64,000 bases of DNA, taken from Myxococcales bacterium. Its GTDB lineage: Bacteria; Myxococcota_A; Polyangia; Polyangiales; GCA-016699535. The stretch spans positions 2,426,001-2,490,000 of the forward strand of contig CP064980.1 of assembly GCA_016699535.1 (NCBI GenBank), given 5' to 3'. A program made the position numbers and the translations under genes. Positions 27,067 to 36,408 of the stretch are shown piece by piece; position 1 is the stretch's first letter; every line of letters begins with the position of its first letter. Below the pieces are notes generated by a model. The model was given only the letters and a program-made list of their open reading frames with translations, was not told the origin of the DNA and did not search any database.

Positions 27067-28146
27067 TCAGTTGACATTGAACTCAAGTCGATAGGATTCG
27101 ACAAAGGGCGAGTCATTGGTGATGCATAGCTGACCGTTGCCGTTTTCTGCTCCTCCGCAAACGAAGTCGCCAACATCGATACGCGTCCTAAAAGGACTCA
27201 GGGAAATGTTGTCTTGCCCGCACACCACCGAGCCAGGTTCAGCTCCATCGGTGGAACTCTGAAGGTCGCCATAGTGACATTCTGGAAAACCGCTGAATAC
27301 GCCAAGCGTATCGCACGCAAAACTTAACCTCGCCCGATAGACTCCTTGCTTGGTAACATTAATTATCGAAGCGGTCATGCTTGGGTTGTCTATCATGGAC
27401 TGATTGACCGCTCGGTATGCAAAGCAAATCTCGGTTCCAGGGGGCAAGTCAAAGGTACGGCAAGCGTTGTGATTGTTTCCGGTGTCTTGGAGTATTCCCA
27501 GGTCGGTTGATGCAACAGCACTGCCATCCAAGGAGCAATCGGATGTTAGCGTGCTGTGTACGTGAAGCGGAATAGTGGTGCTCTGCTCGGAACAACCCAT
27601 CCCTGAAGGAAGCTCTGCCGAGGGGTCTCCAGCGATTTGATACACAAAACTATCATGCGAAGCTGCGATAGCATCCCTAAAGCCATGAAGGTTTTGGAGC
27701 TCAACTTCGATAAAGGTATCGGAGGGAAGCGGCTGTGTTGTGCATTGACCCTCAACGAAAACACCCGGCAGTTTGAATGCAATCACTAGCCCTTGTCCAT
27801 GCTCGTTTTGGAACTGAAAAGATTGCTGATACATGCAAGCAGGGTTTGCTCTATCGGTGGCGAGAGGAGTAAGTTCCATGTTCTGCAGGGAATTGAGATT
27901 AATCACCTCGCCTTCTGTCGAAGTATAGCTGAAGGCTGGAACGCTTAAGCTTGGCCGACTGCCTTGAGTCAGTCTGAAGGATTCGGCGCTAAGGCTCAAT
28001 TCGCCCAGACCGCAACTTGCTCGAAGTTGAGCGCTTTCAAAGAACGAGCCTGATTCAGTGGAGTCCTCGAGTGGCGCCGCGCATGCCGCTGAGCCGATGA
28101 TAATTGCAATGAGAAAAAAATAACGTGTTTGTTGCCAAGTAAGCAT
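27067..28146 (-). CDS. Hypothetical lipoprotein, 359 residues
   Basis: A strong TAGGAGGT ribosome binding site sits six bases before ATG 28146. The signal ends in a lipobox (IIIGSAAC). The mature region is beta-rich with regularly placed Cys (RASCGLGELSLS, CTTQPLPSDTFIEVEL, CRTFDLPPGTEICFA, VVCGQDNISLSPF) likely forming disulfides. No enzymatic motif is visible. It converges with the 26059 gene, stops 60 bases apart, and is divergent to nothing upstream for 146 bases. Confidence 0.65.
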   Translation of the reverse strand: MLTWQQTRYFFLIAIIIGSAACAAPLEDSTESGSFFESAQLRASCGLGELSLSAESFRLTQGSRPSLSVPAFSYTSTEGEVINLNSLQNMELTPLATDRANPACMYQQSFQFQNEHGQGLVIAFKLPGVFVEGQCTTQPLPSDTFIEVELQNLHGFRDAIAASHDSFVYQIAGDPSAELPSGMGCSEQSTTIPLHVHSTLTSDCSLDGSAVASTDLGILQDTGNNHNACRTFDLPPGTEICFAYRAVNQSMIDNPSMTASIINVTKQGVYRARLSFACDTLGVFSGFPECHYGDLQSSTDGAEPGSVVCGQDNISLSPFRTRIDVGDFVCGGAENGNGQLCITNDSPFVESYRLEFNVN

Positions 28147-28292
28147 CGCTACCTCCTAACGCTTCGGTTTGGCCTGTGAATGGACTAGAGCAAGAAGTCG
28201 GTGAAGTCAAATGCAATCCAAGATAGATTTAAGGTGGGGACTGCTCGACGCGATTGAAAAAACCAACAATTTCGTTGCTGGGTATCGCAGAG

Positions 28293-29093
28293 CTAGTCCA
28301 CTGCTTTACTTAATGCGCTGGCGCCTTTTTGGGTGACGCATCGCGCTGCAAGTTGACTGGCTTCGTTGGCGCTTTGCGTGGCTGTTTTGCCTTGGGCGAG
28401 GGCGCAGGCCAGCGCTGCGGCGTAGACATCGCCTGCGCCGGTTGGGTCGTGCTCGACTGCCGGATGCGCTGCGATGTGTTTGCTTCTGCCGTGCTCGTAT
28501 AGGGTCGACCCTTTTGCGCCGTGCGTGAGTACCACGATGGGAACGTGCTCGCAGATGGGCTTAATCGCGGCTACAGGGTCCATGGGAAAATCGGTTTCGC
28601 TGACAACAACGGCGTTAAATTCGCCTAAACATGCCACTTCTGTCATGTTTTTTGGATAAATTTTGCCATCTCTGTCTGCTTGCCGCAGCCAGCCTTGCAG
28701 GCCTGCGACCGCTACTTTTCGGTCTTTGGGCAAGGACTGAGCGATGTGTTGCGGACTAAATTCGTTCATGACCGGACCCACAAAAACAATGTCGGCAGCA
28801 GGAAGATCTAGTTCGGGAGCCTCGGCGGTGGCGCGCACATACTGGTCGCGAAGGCCATCGAAATAATGATTCTCAAAGGTGGTGGTCGCGCTACTTGTTT
28901 TAAGCCTTGCATTGATACCTTGTCTTTTTAGCAGGGCGTGACTTAGGTAGTCGTTGCCCACCGAGGAGATCAAGGTGGTGCGTAAACCGAGATACGAAGC
29001 CGCCATGGATGCAAAAAAAGCAGGCCCTTCCGGCAGCAAACTTTTATCTCTTTGCACATCGTGCGTAAGCAATCCAACGGCCAAAAACTTCAT
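28293..29093 (-). CDS. PfkB family carbohydrate/nucleoside kinase
   Basis: The short kinase (266 residues) starts MKFLAVGLLTHDV and carries the PfkB C-terminal signature DPTGAGDVYAAALAC at about 214-228 with the catalytic Asp. The N-terminal lid region is shorter than in ribokinase, and GPAFFASMAASYLGL replaces the usual GGxxxN, so substrate binding may differ. It lies 16 bases downstream of the rlpA-like gene on the same strand and is probably in its operon. The substrate is unknown. It is distinct from the kinase at 20954; the two share only family motifs. Confidence 0.82.
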   Translation of the reverse strand: MKFLAVGLLTHDVQRDKSLLPEGPAFFASMAASYLGLRTTLISSVGNDYLSHALLKRQGINARLKTSSATTTFENHYFDGLRDQYVRATAEAPELDLPAADIVFVGPVMNEFSPQHIAQSLPKDRKVAVAGLQGWLRQADRDGKIYPKNMTEVACLGEFNAVVVSETDFPMDPVAAIKPICEHVPIVVLTHGAKGSTLYEHGRSKHIAAHPAVEHDPTGAGDVYAAALACALAQGKTATQSANEASQLAARCVTQKGASALSKAVD

Positions 29094-29109
29094 CGTGGTG
29101 TCGTTCCTA

Positions 29110-29535
29110 TCAAGGGACCTTCAAAAACTCCAGTCGAACATCAACCACACCGGCGCGAATCATGTCGAGCTCTTCGGCAGCGGCGCGAGAAAGATCAATG
29201 ATGCGGCGCTCTGGGTCAGCAAAAGGGCCGCGGTCGTTGATGCGCACTACGACCGAGCGGCCGTTGTCTTTGCGTGTGACACGAACGAGGGTGCCAAAGG
29301 GCAGGGTGCGCGAAGCCGCGGTGAGTTTGTTCTTATCGTAGATGTCACCGTTGGCGGTGGTGTTACCATGAAGGGAGTCGTGATAGTAGCTGGCTCTGCC
29401 TTCGGTGCGCCAGGGATTGTCTTCATCGCTTGGCGTACGTGTTTGCGGATAGCAGCAGCTGCTAGCAAGGAGCACGAAGCTTAGTATTGAGCAGCGCGCA
29501 AGGCTTGTTTTTCTTGGATTCTTCATAGGCATCAT
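29110..29535 (-). CDS. rlpA: RlpA-like septal ring lytic transglycosylase / lipoprotein
   Basis: RlpA-type proteins have a double-psi beta-barrel that, in some species, cleaves peptidoglycan glycan strands lacking stem peptides. Visible are GRASYYHDSLHGNTTANGD, FGTLVRVTRKDNGRSVVV, RINDRGPFADP and RRIIDLSRAAAEEL, the family core with conserved His and Asp. A lipobox (VLLASSC) anchors it. There is no SPOR domain, so it is the short form. Its ATG at 29535 overlaps the stop of the upstream MscS gene by four bases (ATGA), indicating translational coupling; that decides the start over the ATG at 29526. An osmotic channel and a wall enzyme made from one message suggests an envelope-stress unit (inference). 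Confidence 0.88.
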   Translation of the reverse strand: MMPMKNPRKTSLARCSILSFVLLASSCCYPQTRTPSDEDNPWRTEGRASYYHDSLHGNTTANGDIYDKNKLTAASRTLPFGTLVRVTRKDNGRSVVVRINDRGPFADPERRIIDLSRAAAEELDMIRAGVVDVRLEFLKVP

Positions 29536-30461
29536 GTTGGGGGATGATTTGCTGCCTTCATTTCGGTTTGTTGAACGCTGATGTTCATGGCTGAGGAAGC
29601 AACGCATGCTTTGCCCTTTGTTGCGTGGAGCTTCTCAAGGATGCGTGAAAAAAGTTTATGCTTAACAACGCGCCGCTGATCGAAACGAACGGTGTAACGA
29701 AGCGTGTAGGTGATCCAGTTGTGATCAAAACCCATGGTGATGAGCGGCTTTGTAGTCGCTGACTCAAGCGGATAGCGTTTTTGCATTGCCTTCCAAGTCA
29801 TGGATGATTCGTTTTCGTAGTGACCGCAAACTTCATCGACTGTGTGCTCAAGAATTTGCTGAACGAGTGATCGATCGCTACCAAAGCGTATTGGTACCGT
29901 GATTTCATCCCAAAGAAATGGAAAATCCCCAGAGTAGTTCACCACCGGTGCTTTGAAGACAAAACTATTGGCCACTCGGACAAATCGTCCGTTGTACAAA
30001 TCACCATCAACCCATTGGCCGATTTCTGAGAGCGTGGTGCGCAAAAGACCGATGTCGATGACATCCCCTTTAATGCCGCCAAGCTGAACTCGATCTCCTG
30101 TTTTGTAAAACCCTCCAAGGGAGACAGCGGTCCATCCAGCGATACTCATAATGACTTCTTGAAGCGCAAAGGCAATGCCGGCGCCAGCCACGCCCAGCAT
30201 GACGGTCAGTTGGCTTAGTTTGTCACTAAAGATGGAGGCGATGCCCAAGGCGCCGAGCAAATAGCCAACGACAGCGACAAGTTTTCGTATACGATAGCGG
30301 TTGTCTTTATCCTCGATGTAGCGCGTGGCAAAGCGCTGGATGATGCGAACTGCAGCGAAAGTAGCTACCAGCAGGATAAGCGCGGTTAGCAGACGCCCGG
30401 TGTTCGGGTTCAGCACCCAATTCGATACGCTGTTTTTCCATGCATCAAATGAGGAGGTCAT
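29532..30461 (-). CDS. MscS family mechanosensitive channel
   Basis: Three membrane helices (LLTALILLVATFAAVRII, LVAVVGYLLGALGIASIF, then the pore-lining helix LGVAGAGIAFALQEVIMSIA) are followed by the MscS beta-domain (GFYKTGDRVQLGGIKGDVID). Length 309 residues is typical of small MscS. It would open under membrane tension and release osmolytes. The C-terminal part continues another 150 residues, ending NISVQQTEMKAAN. Its start faces the large ATPase-membrane gene on the opposite strand; the intergenic space is under 100 bases, so the two are probably driven by overlapping promoters. Confidence 0.88.
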   Translation of the reverse strand: MTSSFDAWKNSVSNWVLNPNTGRLLTALILLVATFAAVRIIQRFATRYIEDKDNRYRIRKLVAVVGYLLGALGIASIFSDKLSQLTVMLGVAGAGIAFALQEVIMSIAGWTAVSLGGFYKTGDRVQLGGIKGDVIDIGLLRTTLSEIGQWVDGDLYNGRFVRVANSFVFKAPVVNYSGDFPFLWDEITVPIRFGSDRSLVQQILEHTVDEVCGHYENESSMTWKAMQKRYPLESATTKPLITMGFDHNWITYTLRYTVRFDQRRVVKHKLFSRILEKLHATKGKACVASSAMNISVQQTEMKAANHPPT

Positions 30462-30540
30462 GGTGAGCTATCTAACATACAAAGTGCTAAGACGCTTTGC
30501 CGAGTCATTTCCTTTTCTCCTTGATACTTTAGCGATTTGC

Positions 30541-33500
30541 ATGGATGGTAACCGAGAATCCATGACTTTTCGATGCTCCCAGACAAAGGCTCTTTATCGA
30601 GGCATCTTCCTAGCCCATGCTTTCGCCTTCGTTTGTGTTTTTTGTTCACCGGCCGTCGCTCAGGTTCCGGCGGCAAATGAAGCGAAGGCTCAAGCCAAGC
30701 AAGGAGACGAGAAGGGCCCTCGCATCGCCGAGCTGCAACAGCTTGCCGATCACCTTGAATCGTTGTTGGCAGGAAAGCTTGCCGCTGATGTGGATCCAAG
30801 GGCCTTGTTGGCTCTTGAGCCCGATCCGGAGCTTCAGGAACCCGCTGCGGTGTTTGCTTACGTGACGGGTGCCCGAAAAGAGCTGCCCGAAGAACTTCGT
30901 GATCCAAACAATCCCTTGCTGGCGGCTAAGGCCCGGGTATGGACCTTGAAGCGGCGTTTTGTGCAACTTGCAAAGCATCGCCAAGCGAAGCTGATTAGCG
31001 ATCACGCGCGACGCAGAGAATTGGCTGCAGAGCAGGCCTCCAAACAAGCCGTTGATCAAAAAAAGCTCCTTTCATTGAAGAAGCGGATTAAGTCGATTCG
31101 AGAGTTTATGGCTGCTCAGATGGATCCATCGCTCGAGCCAATGGATGTGTTGCGCGTAGACCTGAGTGATTTGCGTAAGCTCGAAGGCGTTTCAAGCAAG
31201 ACAAAGCGCCCCCTTCCACCGTTGTCCGATCAGACGCCAAAAACGGCAAGCGATACAGCTCTGCCTCAAGGCGCTGCATTGCCGTCAAGTTTGGCTGCAG
31301 CAGAGCAGCAGTTGGACCAGCTTCTTTTTACCTTTTTCCAACTTCCCGCGGAGGAGCAACGACGGTTGTTTGAGCTACACAAGCAGCAGCAACTCGCTCG
31401 TCAAAATGAGTTGGCGTCACATAAACAGCTCGACAAAGCTAAGCAAGAAGCTGAACGCGCCGCCCAAGAACGCCATAAAATCTTGCAAGCGCTCAAGCAT
31501 GCAAGAAGTGAGCAAGCTAGGCGTGCGGCCGAGCTCGAAGCAAGTTTGCTTCACATCAAAGAACAGCAGGCCTTGTTTCGGAGTGGCTTGTTGAGGAAGC
31601 AGCAGGAGCTTGATAAGACAAAAGAACTGGCCCTGGGCTGGGAGCGGCAAGTTAAGGAGCTGATGCAAGGCGCTCTTTGGCAACGCAGTCATCAGGAAAA
31701 GGCCGATGTCCTTTACGATGAACTTGTATCCCAACTTGAAACAATTCGTAAAGAGTTTGCGGTTCAGTTGCGGGCGTTGTCCCGTTCGGATGTCACCGTT
31801 CCTGTGCCAAAACCTCTTGAAGAAAGTGAGCTTCTTCAAGAGACAGCAAAGTCTGTTCGAAAAACACACAAAGCCTTGATGGTTCAAGCGGCAAAACTAC
31901 AAGATTACTACGACAAGACCTTGTGGAAAACGGCAACAACGCAACGCGACGCGCTTGTGAGCATGAACCAAGCTCGGCTTGATTTGTTGCAGTTGCTTAC
32001 ACCAAATAGGCGCCATCGGCTCCAAAGCTTTGGCCCGGAGGGATTGGCCCAGGCTCAACGTGAGCTTTTTCAGATGAGTCTTGAGTTGCGCTATCATGTA
32101 CTGGCTGCGCCGATTCTTATAAAAAAAATCATGCTCAGCCTGCGCAACAACGCGCTGTCCTTTAGTTTTTCCGTTGCTAAACTTCTTTTGCTGATACTTG
32201 CATTCCGTTGGTGGCGGCGTCACGGAGGACGTTATCTCGTGAAGCTACGCGACCATTGGACTTCTGTGCGGCCAGTGACGAGCGTAAGCCAGGTAGGTGC
32301 CATCGTGGTGTGGTACATCGAACATGTTCGAAGGCCTCTGGAGTGGCTGTTGCTGTTTGGTCTGATCTTTAACTGGTCTGGCGTCTTTTCGGGTGTGCCC
32401 GAGTTTTACTATCTTTGGCTTGTTGCCAAGTGGGGGCTGATTGGCGCTTTGACCATACGCCTGCTTGATGCTTTGGTCGTGCGTCAGGGCGATGGCCGCA
32501 GCAAAAAGGACACATCAGGGTTACGTATTCGTTCGTTGCGATTGATAGGTGCCGTTGTCGTCTTGATAGGGCTGATACTTTCGTTCACAGCTCAAAGTGT
32601 TGGTAAGGGCGCTATCTATCACTGGGTGCTTTGGAGTTGTTGGTTTTCGATTGTTCCCTTCGGAGTGCTGCTGGTGCGGTGGTGGCGCTCGATCATTGTC
32701 ACGAGGCTCGAAGCGTTGGGACCGTCTCATCGCTTGGCCGATTGGGCGATGCAACACCACAACAGTGTGGTTGGTTTTGTCGTTGTCACAATAGGAGGCT
32801 TTTACCTGCTTGTTCACGGTATTTACCGTTTTGTCTTAAGCCATCTAAGCCAACTGGAAGTTATTCAACGCGCGCTGGCTTATCTTTTTCGCAGACAAGT
32901 GGCAAAGCGCAATCAATCCATTGCTGCTCCATCGTACAAAGCGCCGCTGCCTGAAGAGCTTTATGCTGCGCTGGATCCTTTGGCACCCGCAAAGCATTTT
33001 TGCTCGGGTGTTATGGAAGATAGACTCGGTGTCGTGCGGAAATTGGCGCGCGATAAAAACAACACCATTGCGGCGGTGATTGGTGAGCGTGGCTTAGGCA
33101 AGAGTACGTTTTTGCGGCAGGTGGTCGAAGGGCTACCAGCTTCAGAGTTATGCTTTGTGCGTTGCACGCCCGGTGGATTCGACGTCTTTTGTGAGCAGGT
33201 GGCAAAAGAGCTTGGCTTTTCAAAACATCCAAACGAAGATGAGCTGGTTTTGGCGATGCGCGAAAAAGGGCCAAGACTTGTGTGCATTGATGATGCTCAC
33301 CGCTTGGTGCGTCCAGTGATTGGTGGTTTGGCTGACTTGGATCGGTTGAATGAATTTGCACGGAAAGTTGGATCCAGCACGTCTTGGATTATCGCGCTGT
33401 CTTCGCCAGCTTGGCAATATGTTGAACGTGCACGCAGCGACCGTGCTCTTTTTGATGAAGTTGTTTATTTGCGTCCATGGAGTGAGAGTCAGATTGCCGA

Positions 33501-33993
33501 GCTTATCGCTACGCGAAGTGATGGGGTGATTCCTGAACTTGATTTTCGAGATTTGGTTGTCCCTCGGCATTTTGATCCGGCGAGTTATCAGAGTGAATCG
33601 GAACGCACAAAAACCGATTACATTCGTATGCTTTGGGACTATGCGGATGGAAATCCTGCCGTAGCGCTTTACTATTGGAGAGAGTCATTGCACCTCAGTT
33701 CCGCTGGGAAGACCCGTGTAAATCTATTTGATCCACCCGAGGTTCGTGGCGCTACAACACTGCCCATGTCCTTGTACTTTGTTCTTCGTGCGATTGTGCA
33801 GCTGGAACTGGCTCTTGAGTCGGACATTGTTGAGTGTACGGCTTTAAGGCCGGCGGATGTTGCCGATGCGCTCCGCTTTGCCCGGACCCGGTCTTACATC
33901 GAGACCGTGGGGCAACGCATTCAGATCGCATTACCCTGGTATCGGGCCATCACTGTGCTGCTGCAGCGCCAACATCTTTTGGTGACCCAATGA
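30541..33993 (+). CDS. Large membrane protein: signal peptide, coiled coil, membrane helices, AAA/STAND-type ATPase
   Basis: A signal peptide (GIFLAHAFAFVCVFC, then PAVAQ) leads to a periplasmic region of about 500 residues, with a long Gln/Glu/Lys-rich coiled coil at about 250-375. Six or seven membrane helices follow at about 541-767 (VAKLLLLILAFRWW, RLIGAVVVLIGLILSF, VVGFVVVTIGGFYLL). The cytoplasmic end is a P-loop ATPase: Walker A GERGLGKSTFLRQV at about 848, Walker B RLVCIDDAHRL at about 910, then an ALSSPAW sensor-like strand. The periplasmic helices plus membrane block resemble the N-terminus of MscK/KefA, but here an ATPase replaces the MscS pore, and a separate MscS gene starts inside the stop codon. 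The start could also be ATG 30562, which fits the signal slightly better. No exact match to a named family is known to me. Confidence 0.8.
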   Translation: MDGNRESMTFRCSQTKALYRGIFLAHAFAFVCVFCSPAVAQVPAANEAKAQAKQGDEKGPRIAELQQLADHLESLLAGKLAADVDPRALLALEPDPELQEPAAVFAYVTGARKELPEELRDPNNPLLAAKARVWTLKRRFVQLAKHRQAKLISDHARRRELAAEQASKQAVDQKKLLSLKKRIKSIREFMAAQMDPSLEPMDVLRVDLSDLRKLEGVSSKTKRPLPPLSDQTPKTASDTALPQGAALPSSLAAAEQQLDQLLFTFFQLPAEEQRRLFELHKQQQLARQNELASHKQLDKAKQEAERAAQERHKILQALKHARSEQARRAAELEASLLHIKEQQALFRSGLLRKQQELDKTKELALGWERQVKELMQGALWQRSHQEKADVLYDELVSQLETIRKEFAVQLRALSRSDVTVPVPKPLEESELLQETAKSVRKTHKALMVQAAKLQDYYDKTLWKTATTQRDALVSMNQARLDLLQLLTPNRRHRLQSFGPEGLAQAQRELFQMSLELRYHVLAAPILIKKIMLSLRNNALSFSFSVAKLLLLILAFRWWRRHGGRYLVKLRDHWTSVRPVTSVSQVGAIVVWYIEHVRRPLEWLLLFGLIFNWSGVFSGVPEFYYLWLVAKWGLIGALTIRLLDALVVRQGDGRSKKDTSGLRIRSLRLIGAVVVLIGLILSFTAQSVGKGAIYHWVLWSCWFSIVPFGVLLVRWWRSIIVTRLEALGPSHRLADWAMQHHNSVVGFVVVTIGGFYLLVHGIYRFVLSHLSQLEVIQRALAYLFRRQVAKRNQSIAAPSYKAPLPEELYAALDPLAPAKHFCSGVMEDRLGVVRKLARDKNNTIAAVIGERGLGKSTFLRQVVEGLPASELCFVRCTPGGFDVFCEQVAKELGFSKHPNEDELVLAMREKGPRLVCIDDAHRLVRPVIGGLADLDRLNEFARKVGSSTSWIIALSSPAWQYVERARSDRALFDEVVYLRPWSESQIAELIATRSDGVIPELDFRDLVVPRHFDPASYQSESERTKTDYIRMLWDYADGNPAVALYYWRESLHLSSAGKTRVNLFDPPEVRGATTLPMSLYFVLRAIVQLELALESDIVECTALRPADVADALRFARTRSYIETVGQRIQIALPWYRAITVLLQRQHLLVTQ

Positions 33994-34909
33994 CCGAAAA
34001 ACTCGTTGGGCGAATAAGACAGATTACCGGCTTTGTTACGGTCAGCGCTCTGGGCTTGTGCAGTACTACGGCATGGGCAGTCGACTCGCAGGTCAACCCC
34101 GATTTGAGCCAGCTCACGCGATTGGTGCGCTGGAGTGGTGTGCTGAGTTCAATCGTCGTGATTTTTGGCGCATGGTTAGCCCTAAGGTTCAGTCATGATT
34201 TGACAGATCATCTAAGCAAACGTTTCACCAGTCATCGCATGGTGTTTCATAAACTTGCGACCTTTTTTCAGTTTTTTGTTTATATCAACACGGGTATCGT
34301 CGTTGTGCTGCTTAGCGTCCGAATCGACGACAAGGTGTTGGCCCTGTTAGGAGGAACGGCTGCTGTTTCCATTGGTTTTGCCATAAAAGATCTAGTCGCA
34401 TCGTTTATCGCCGGAATCATGATCATGATCGACCGACCTTTTCAAGTTGGTGATCGCGTCACGTTTGGTGGTGAGTACGGCGACATCACCAAAATCGGTT
34501 TAAGGTCGGTGCGTTTGCAAACGCTAAACGACAATACGGTGACCATCCCCAATAACAAGTTTCTTAATGATATGACCTCCTGCGGAAATTATGGCGCACT
34601 CGACATGCAGGTTGTGATGGATTTTTTGTGGGGGTTGATCAAGACGTTGCTCTCGCGCGAGATGTCGTGGTTGAAGCTGCGCTGACAAGTCGCTACGTCT
34701 TTTTGCCCAAGAGTGTGGTCGTGTTGGTGAATCAAGTCATCCACGATAATTATGTAGCGGTTCGTTTGCGGCTTAAGGCTTACGTGCTCGACACGCGTCA
34801 TGAAAAAGCTTTCGAAACGGATGTGAACTTGCGGGTGATGCAAGCGTTCCGCGAGCGATATATCGAGCCACCCGCGGTGCTGCACCGCCAAGTGGACCGA
34901 AAGTCTTGA
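33990..34909 (+). CDS. MscS family channel coupled to the ATPase gene (apparent 1-base deletion)
   Basis: The ATG at 33990 overlaps the upstream stop (ATGA), so translation is coupled to the ATPase-membrane protein. An N-terminal signal or first helix (FVTVSALGLCSTTAWA) is followed by two helices and the MscS pore helix GGTAAVSIGFAIKDLVASF. The beta-domain follows (DRPFQVGDRVTFGGEYGDI, then NNKFLNDMTSC). The frame breaks in the T run at 34622-34627; adding one T gives MDFFVGVDQDVALARDVV and continues to 34909. Restored length is about 306 residues. The channel would sit in the inner membrane with the ATPase protein as its likely partner. Confidence 0.85.
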
Positions 34910-34923
34910 GTGTGGCGCTGATT

Positions 34924-35706
34924 ATGAATGCCTGTTCAAGGCGTGTTCTGACGCTGGCCGTGCTGTTCTGTTTTCTTTTGCAGACCCAAAATGCCCACGC
35001 TGATGCTTTGGTGACGGATCGGCCGGGAAATGGCAACGCAGCGCGTGTCGTGGACTCGAAGCGTGTTCAAGTTGAAACAAGCGCGCTTTATGCGTTGGAG
35101 CAGGGCGCCGCGACCGATGTTCATCGGATGAGTTTTCCAACTTGGCTGCGTTGGGGCGTTTTGGATGGAGCCGAGTTGCGATTGGCAAGCTCTCTTGTAG
35201 GCTGGCAAATGAAGCCAAGGAAAGATGTGCTTACTCCGGACCGTTGGCTCGGAAGCAAGTTGCAGCTACTGCGCGCATCTAGCAGTCCCTGCGATTTGGC
35301 ATTTGTGTTTGATGTTGAACTGCCAACAGGGACTGGTTCGGTTGGGAACAATCTTGTGTTGCCGGAGTTCCGTTTACTTAGCAGTTGGTCTCTGCGATCG
35401 GGCTTTGCTTTGTTGCTCAATCTCGGTGCGGATTTGCCCGAACTTGGCTCCAGGCGCGTGCTTCGAATGATTCATGTGATTAATCTTAGCTATGCCTTAC
35501 CGTGGTGGAATCAGGCAGTGAGTGTCTTTGTCGAGTATTACGGCAGACTGCCTCTTTCTTTTAATGATAGCGCCATCGCACAAATCGATGCGGGCTTGAC
35601 CTGGCGCATCACAAGCGATGTGCAAGTTGATTTTTACACTCAGCATGCTCTGAGCAATGCTTCGCCTGATGTGCAACTAAGTCTTGGCTTCAGCGCACGA
35701 ATGTAG
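34924..35706 (+). CDS. Outer-membrane protein, phenol-degradation MetA-like family
   Basis: A signal peptide (LTLAVLFCFLLQTQNAHA) is followed by ALVTDRPGNGNAARVV, the N-terminal signature of the MetA-type putative outer-membrane transporters (PF13557-like). About 12 amphipathic strands end in SLGFSARM, with a terminal aromatic/hydrophobic strand typical of barrels. It begins 14 bases after the coupled MscS gene, so ATPase, channel and barrel could be one operon spanning both membranes. The ATG at 34924 places the signal correctly. Substrate unknown. Confidence 0.72.
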   Translation: MNACSRRVLTLAVLFCFLLQTQNAHADALVTDRPGNGNAARVVDSKRVQVETSALYALEQGAATDVHRMSFPTWLRWGVLDGAELRLASSLVGWQMKPRKDVLTPDRWLGSKLQLLRASSSPCDLAFVFDVELPTGTGSVGNNLVLPEFRLLSSWSLRSGFALLLNLGADLPELGSRRVLRMIHVINLSYALPWWNQAVSVFVEYYGRLPLSFNDSAIAQIDAGLTWRITSDVQVDFYTQHALSNASPDVQLSLGFSARM

Positions 35707-35758
35707 CGCTCGTTTGCATTCTTTTCATAGATGACATCTTTGTCTAGTATGCGTGCCA

Positions 35759-36307
35759 ATGAACGATGTTTCCGCAAGGCCCAAAGGGACTGAAGCTTTT
35801 TTTGTTTCGGTGTTTGCCTTCGTCGTGTTTTCTGGAAGGCTTGGGGGAGAACTTGCTTGTTTTGCGCAAGGCGTGGTTATTGAAAAGTCCCTAGGCGTAG
35901 ATCCTTGGCTGGTGTTGACGGTGCTTTATACCTCTGTGCTTTCGCTTCTTATGGCTTTGATCGTACTTGCCGCATCGCTCTGGAACTTCAAGAAGCAAGG
36001 TCTTTTTCCCTACTCGGTGTTGTCCAGAAAAAACATTCGTGGCGTGAGCGTTAGCTTGATGGTTTACGGAATGTTGGGCAGTTTGCTGCCATGGGTGCTT
36101 GGCCGTTATTTTGAGGCCAAGGATATTGTTTTCGTCGTTTTGGGATTTTTGCTTTTTATTGTGCTGTGGGTGCCTTTGCGCTTAGCGGACCATGCGATGT
36201 CCGATTCATCGAATGTTGTGCAGGGGCCGGGCCGGATCAATTTTTATCTTGTTGTTGTGTTTGTTGTTTTTGGAGTACAGGGCTTCTTTGACGCTTATTT
36301 GCTTTGA
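35759..36307 (+). CDS. Hypothetical inner-membrane protein, 182 residues
   Basis: Five predicted helices (FFVSVFAFVVFSG, WLVLTVLYTSVLSLLMALIV, VSVSLMVYGMLGSLLPWVLG, IVFVVLGFLLFIVLWVPL, INFYLVVVFVVFGVQGFF) with short loops. No motif identifies a family. The ATG at 35759 is preceded by a GTG two codons earlier. It follows the outer-membrane protein by 52 bases on the same strand. Confidence 0.6.
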   Translation: MNDVSARPKGTEAFFVSVFAFVVFSGRLGGELACFAQGVVIEKSLGVDPWLVLTVLYTSVLSLLMALIVLAASLWNFKKQGLFPYSVLSRKNIRGVSVSLMVYGMLGSLLPWVLGRYFEAKDIVFVVLGFLLFIVLWVPLRLADHAMSDSSNVVQGPGRINFYLVVVFVVFGVQGFFDAYLL

Positions 36308-36408
36308 TGCGATGAAAAAGGGTCAGGCTCTAAACGAAATCGATGCAGGATGCGGGTTGCGCAGTATCCAAATTGGTTTGAAAGCGAAAGAGCAAGGTTG
36401 TCAACCCG

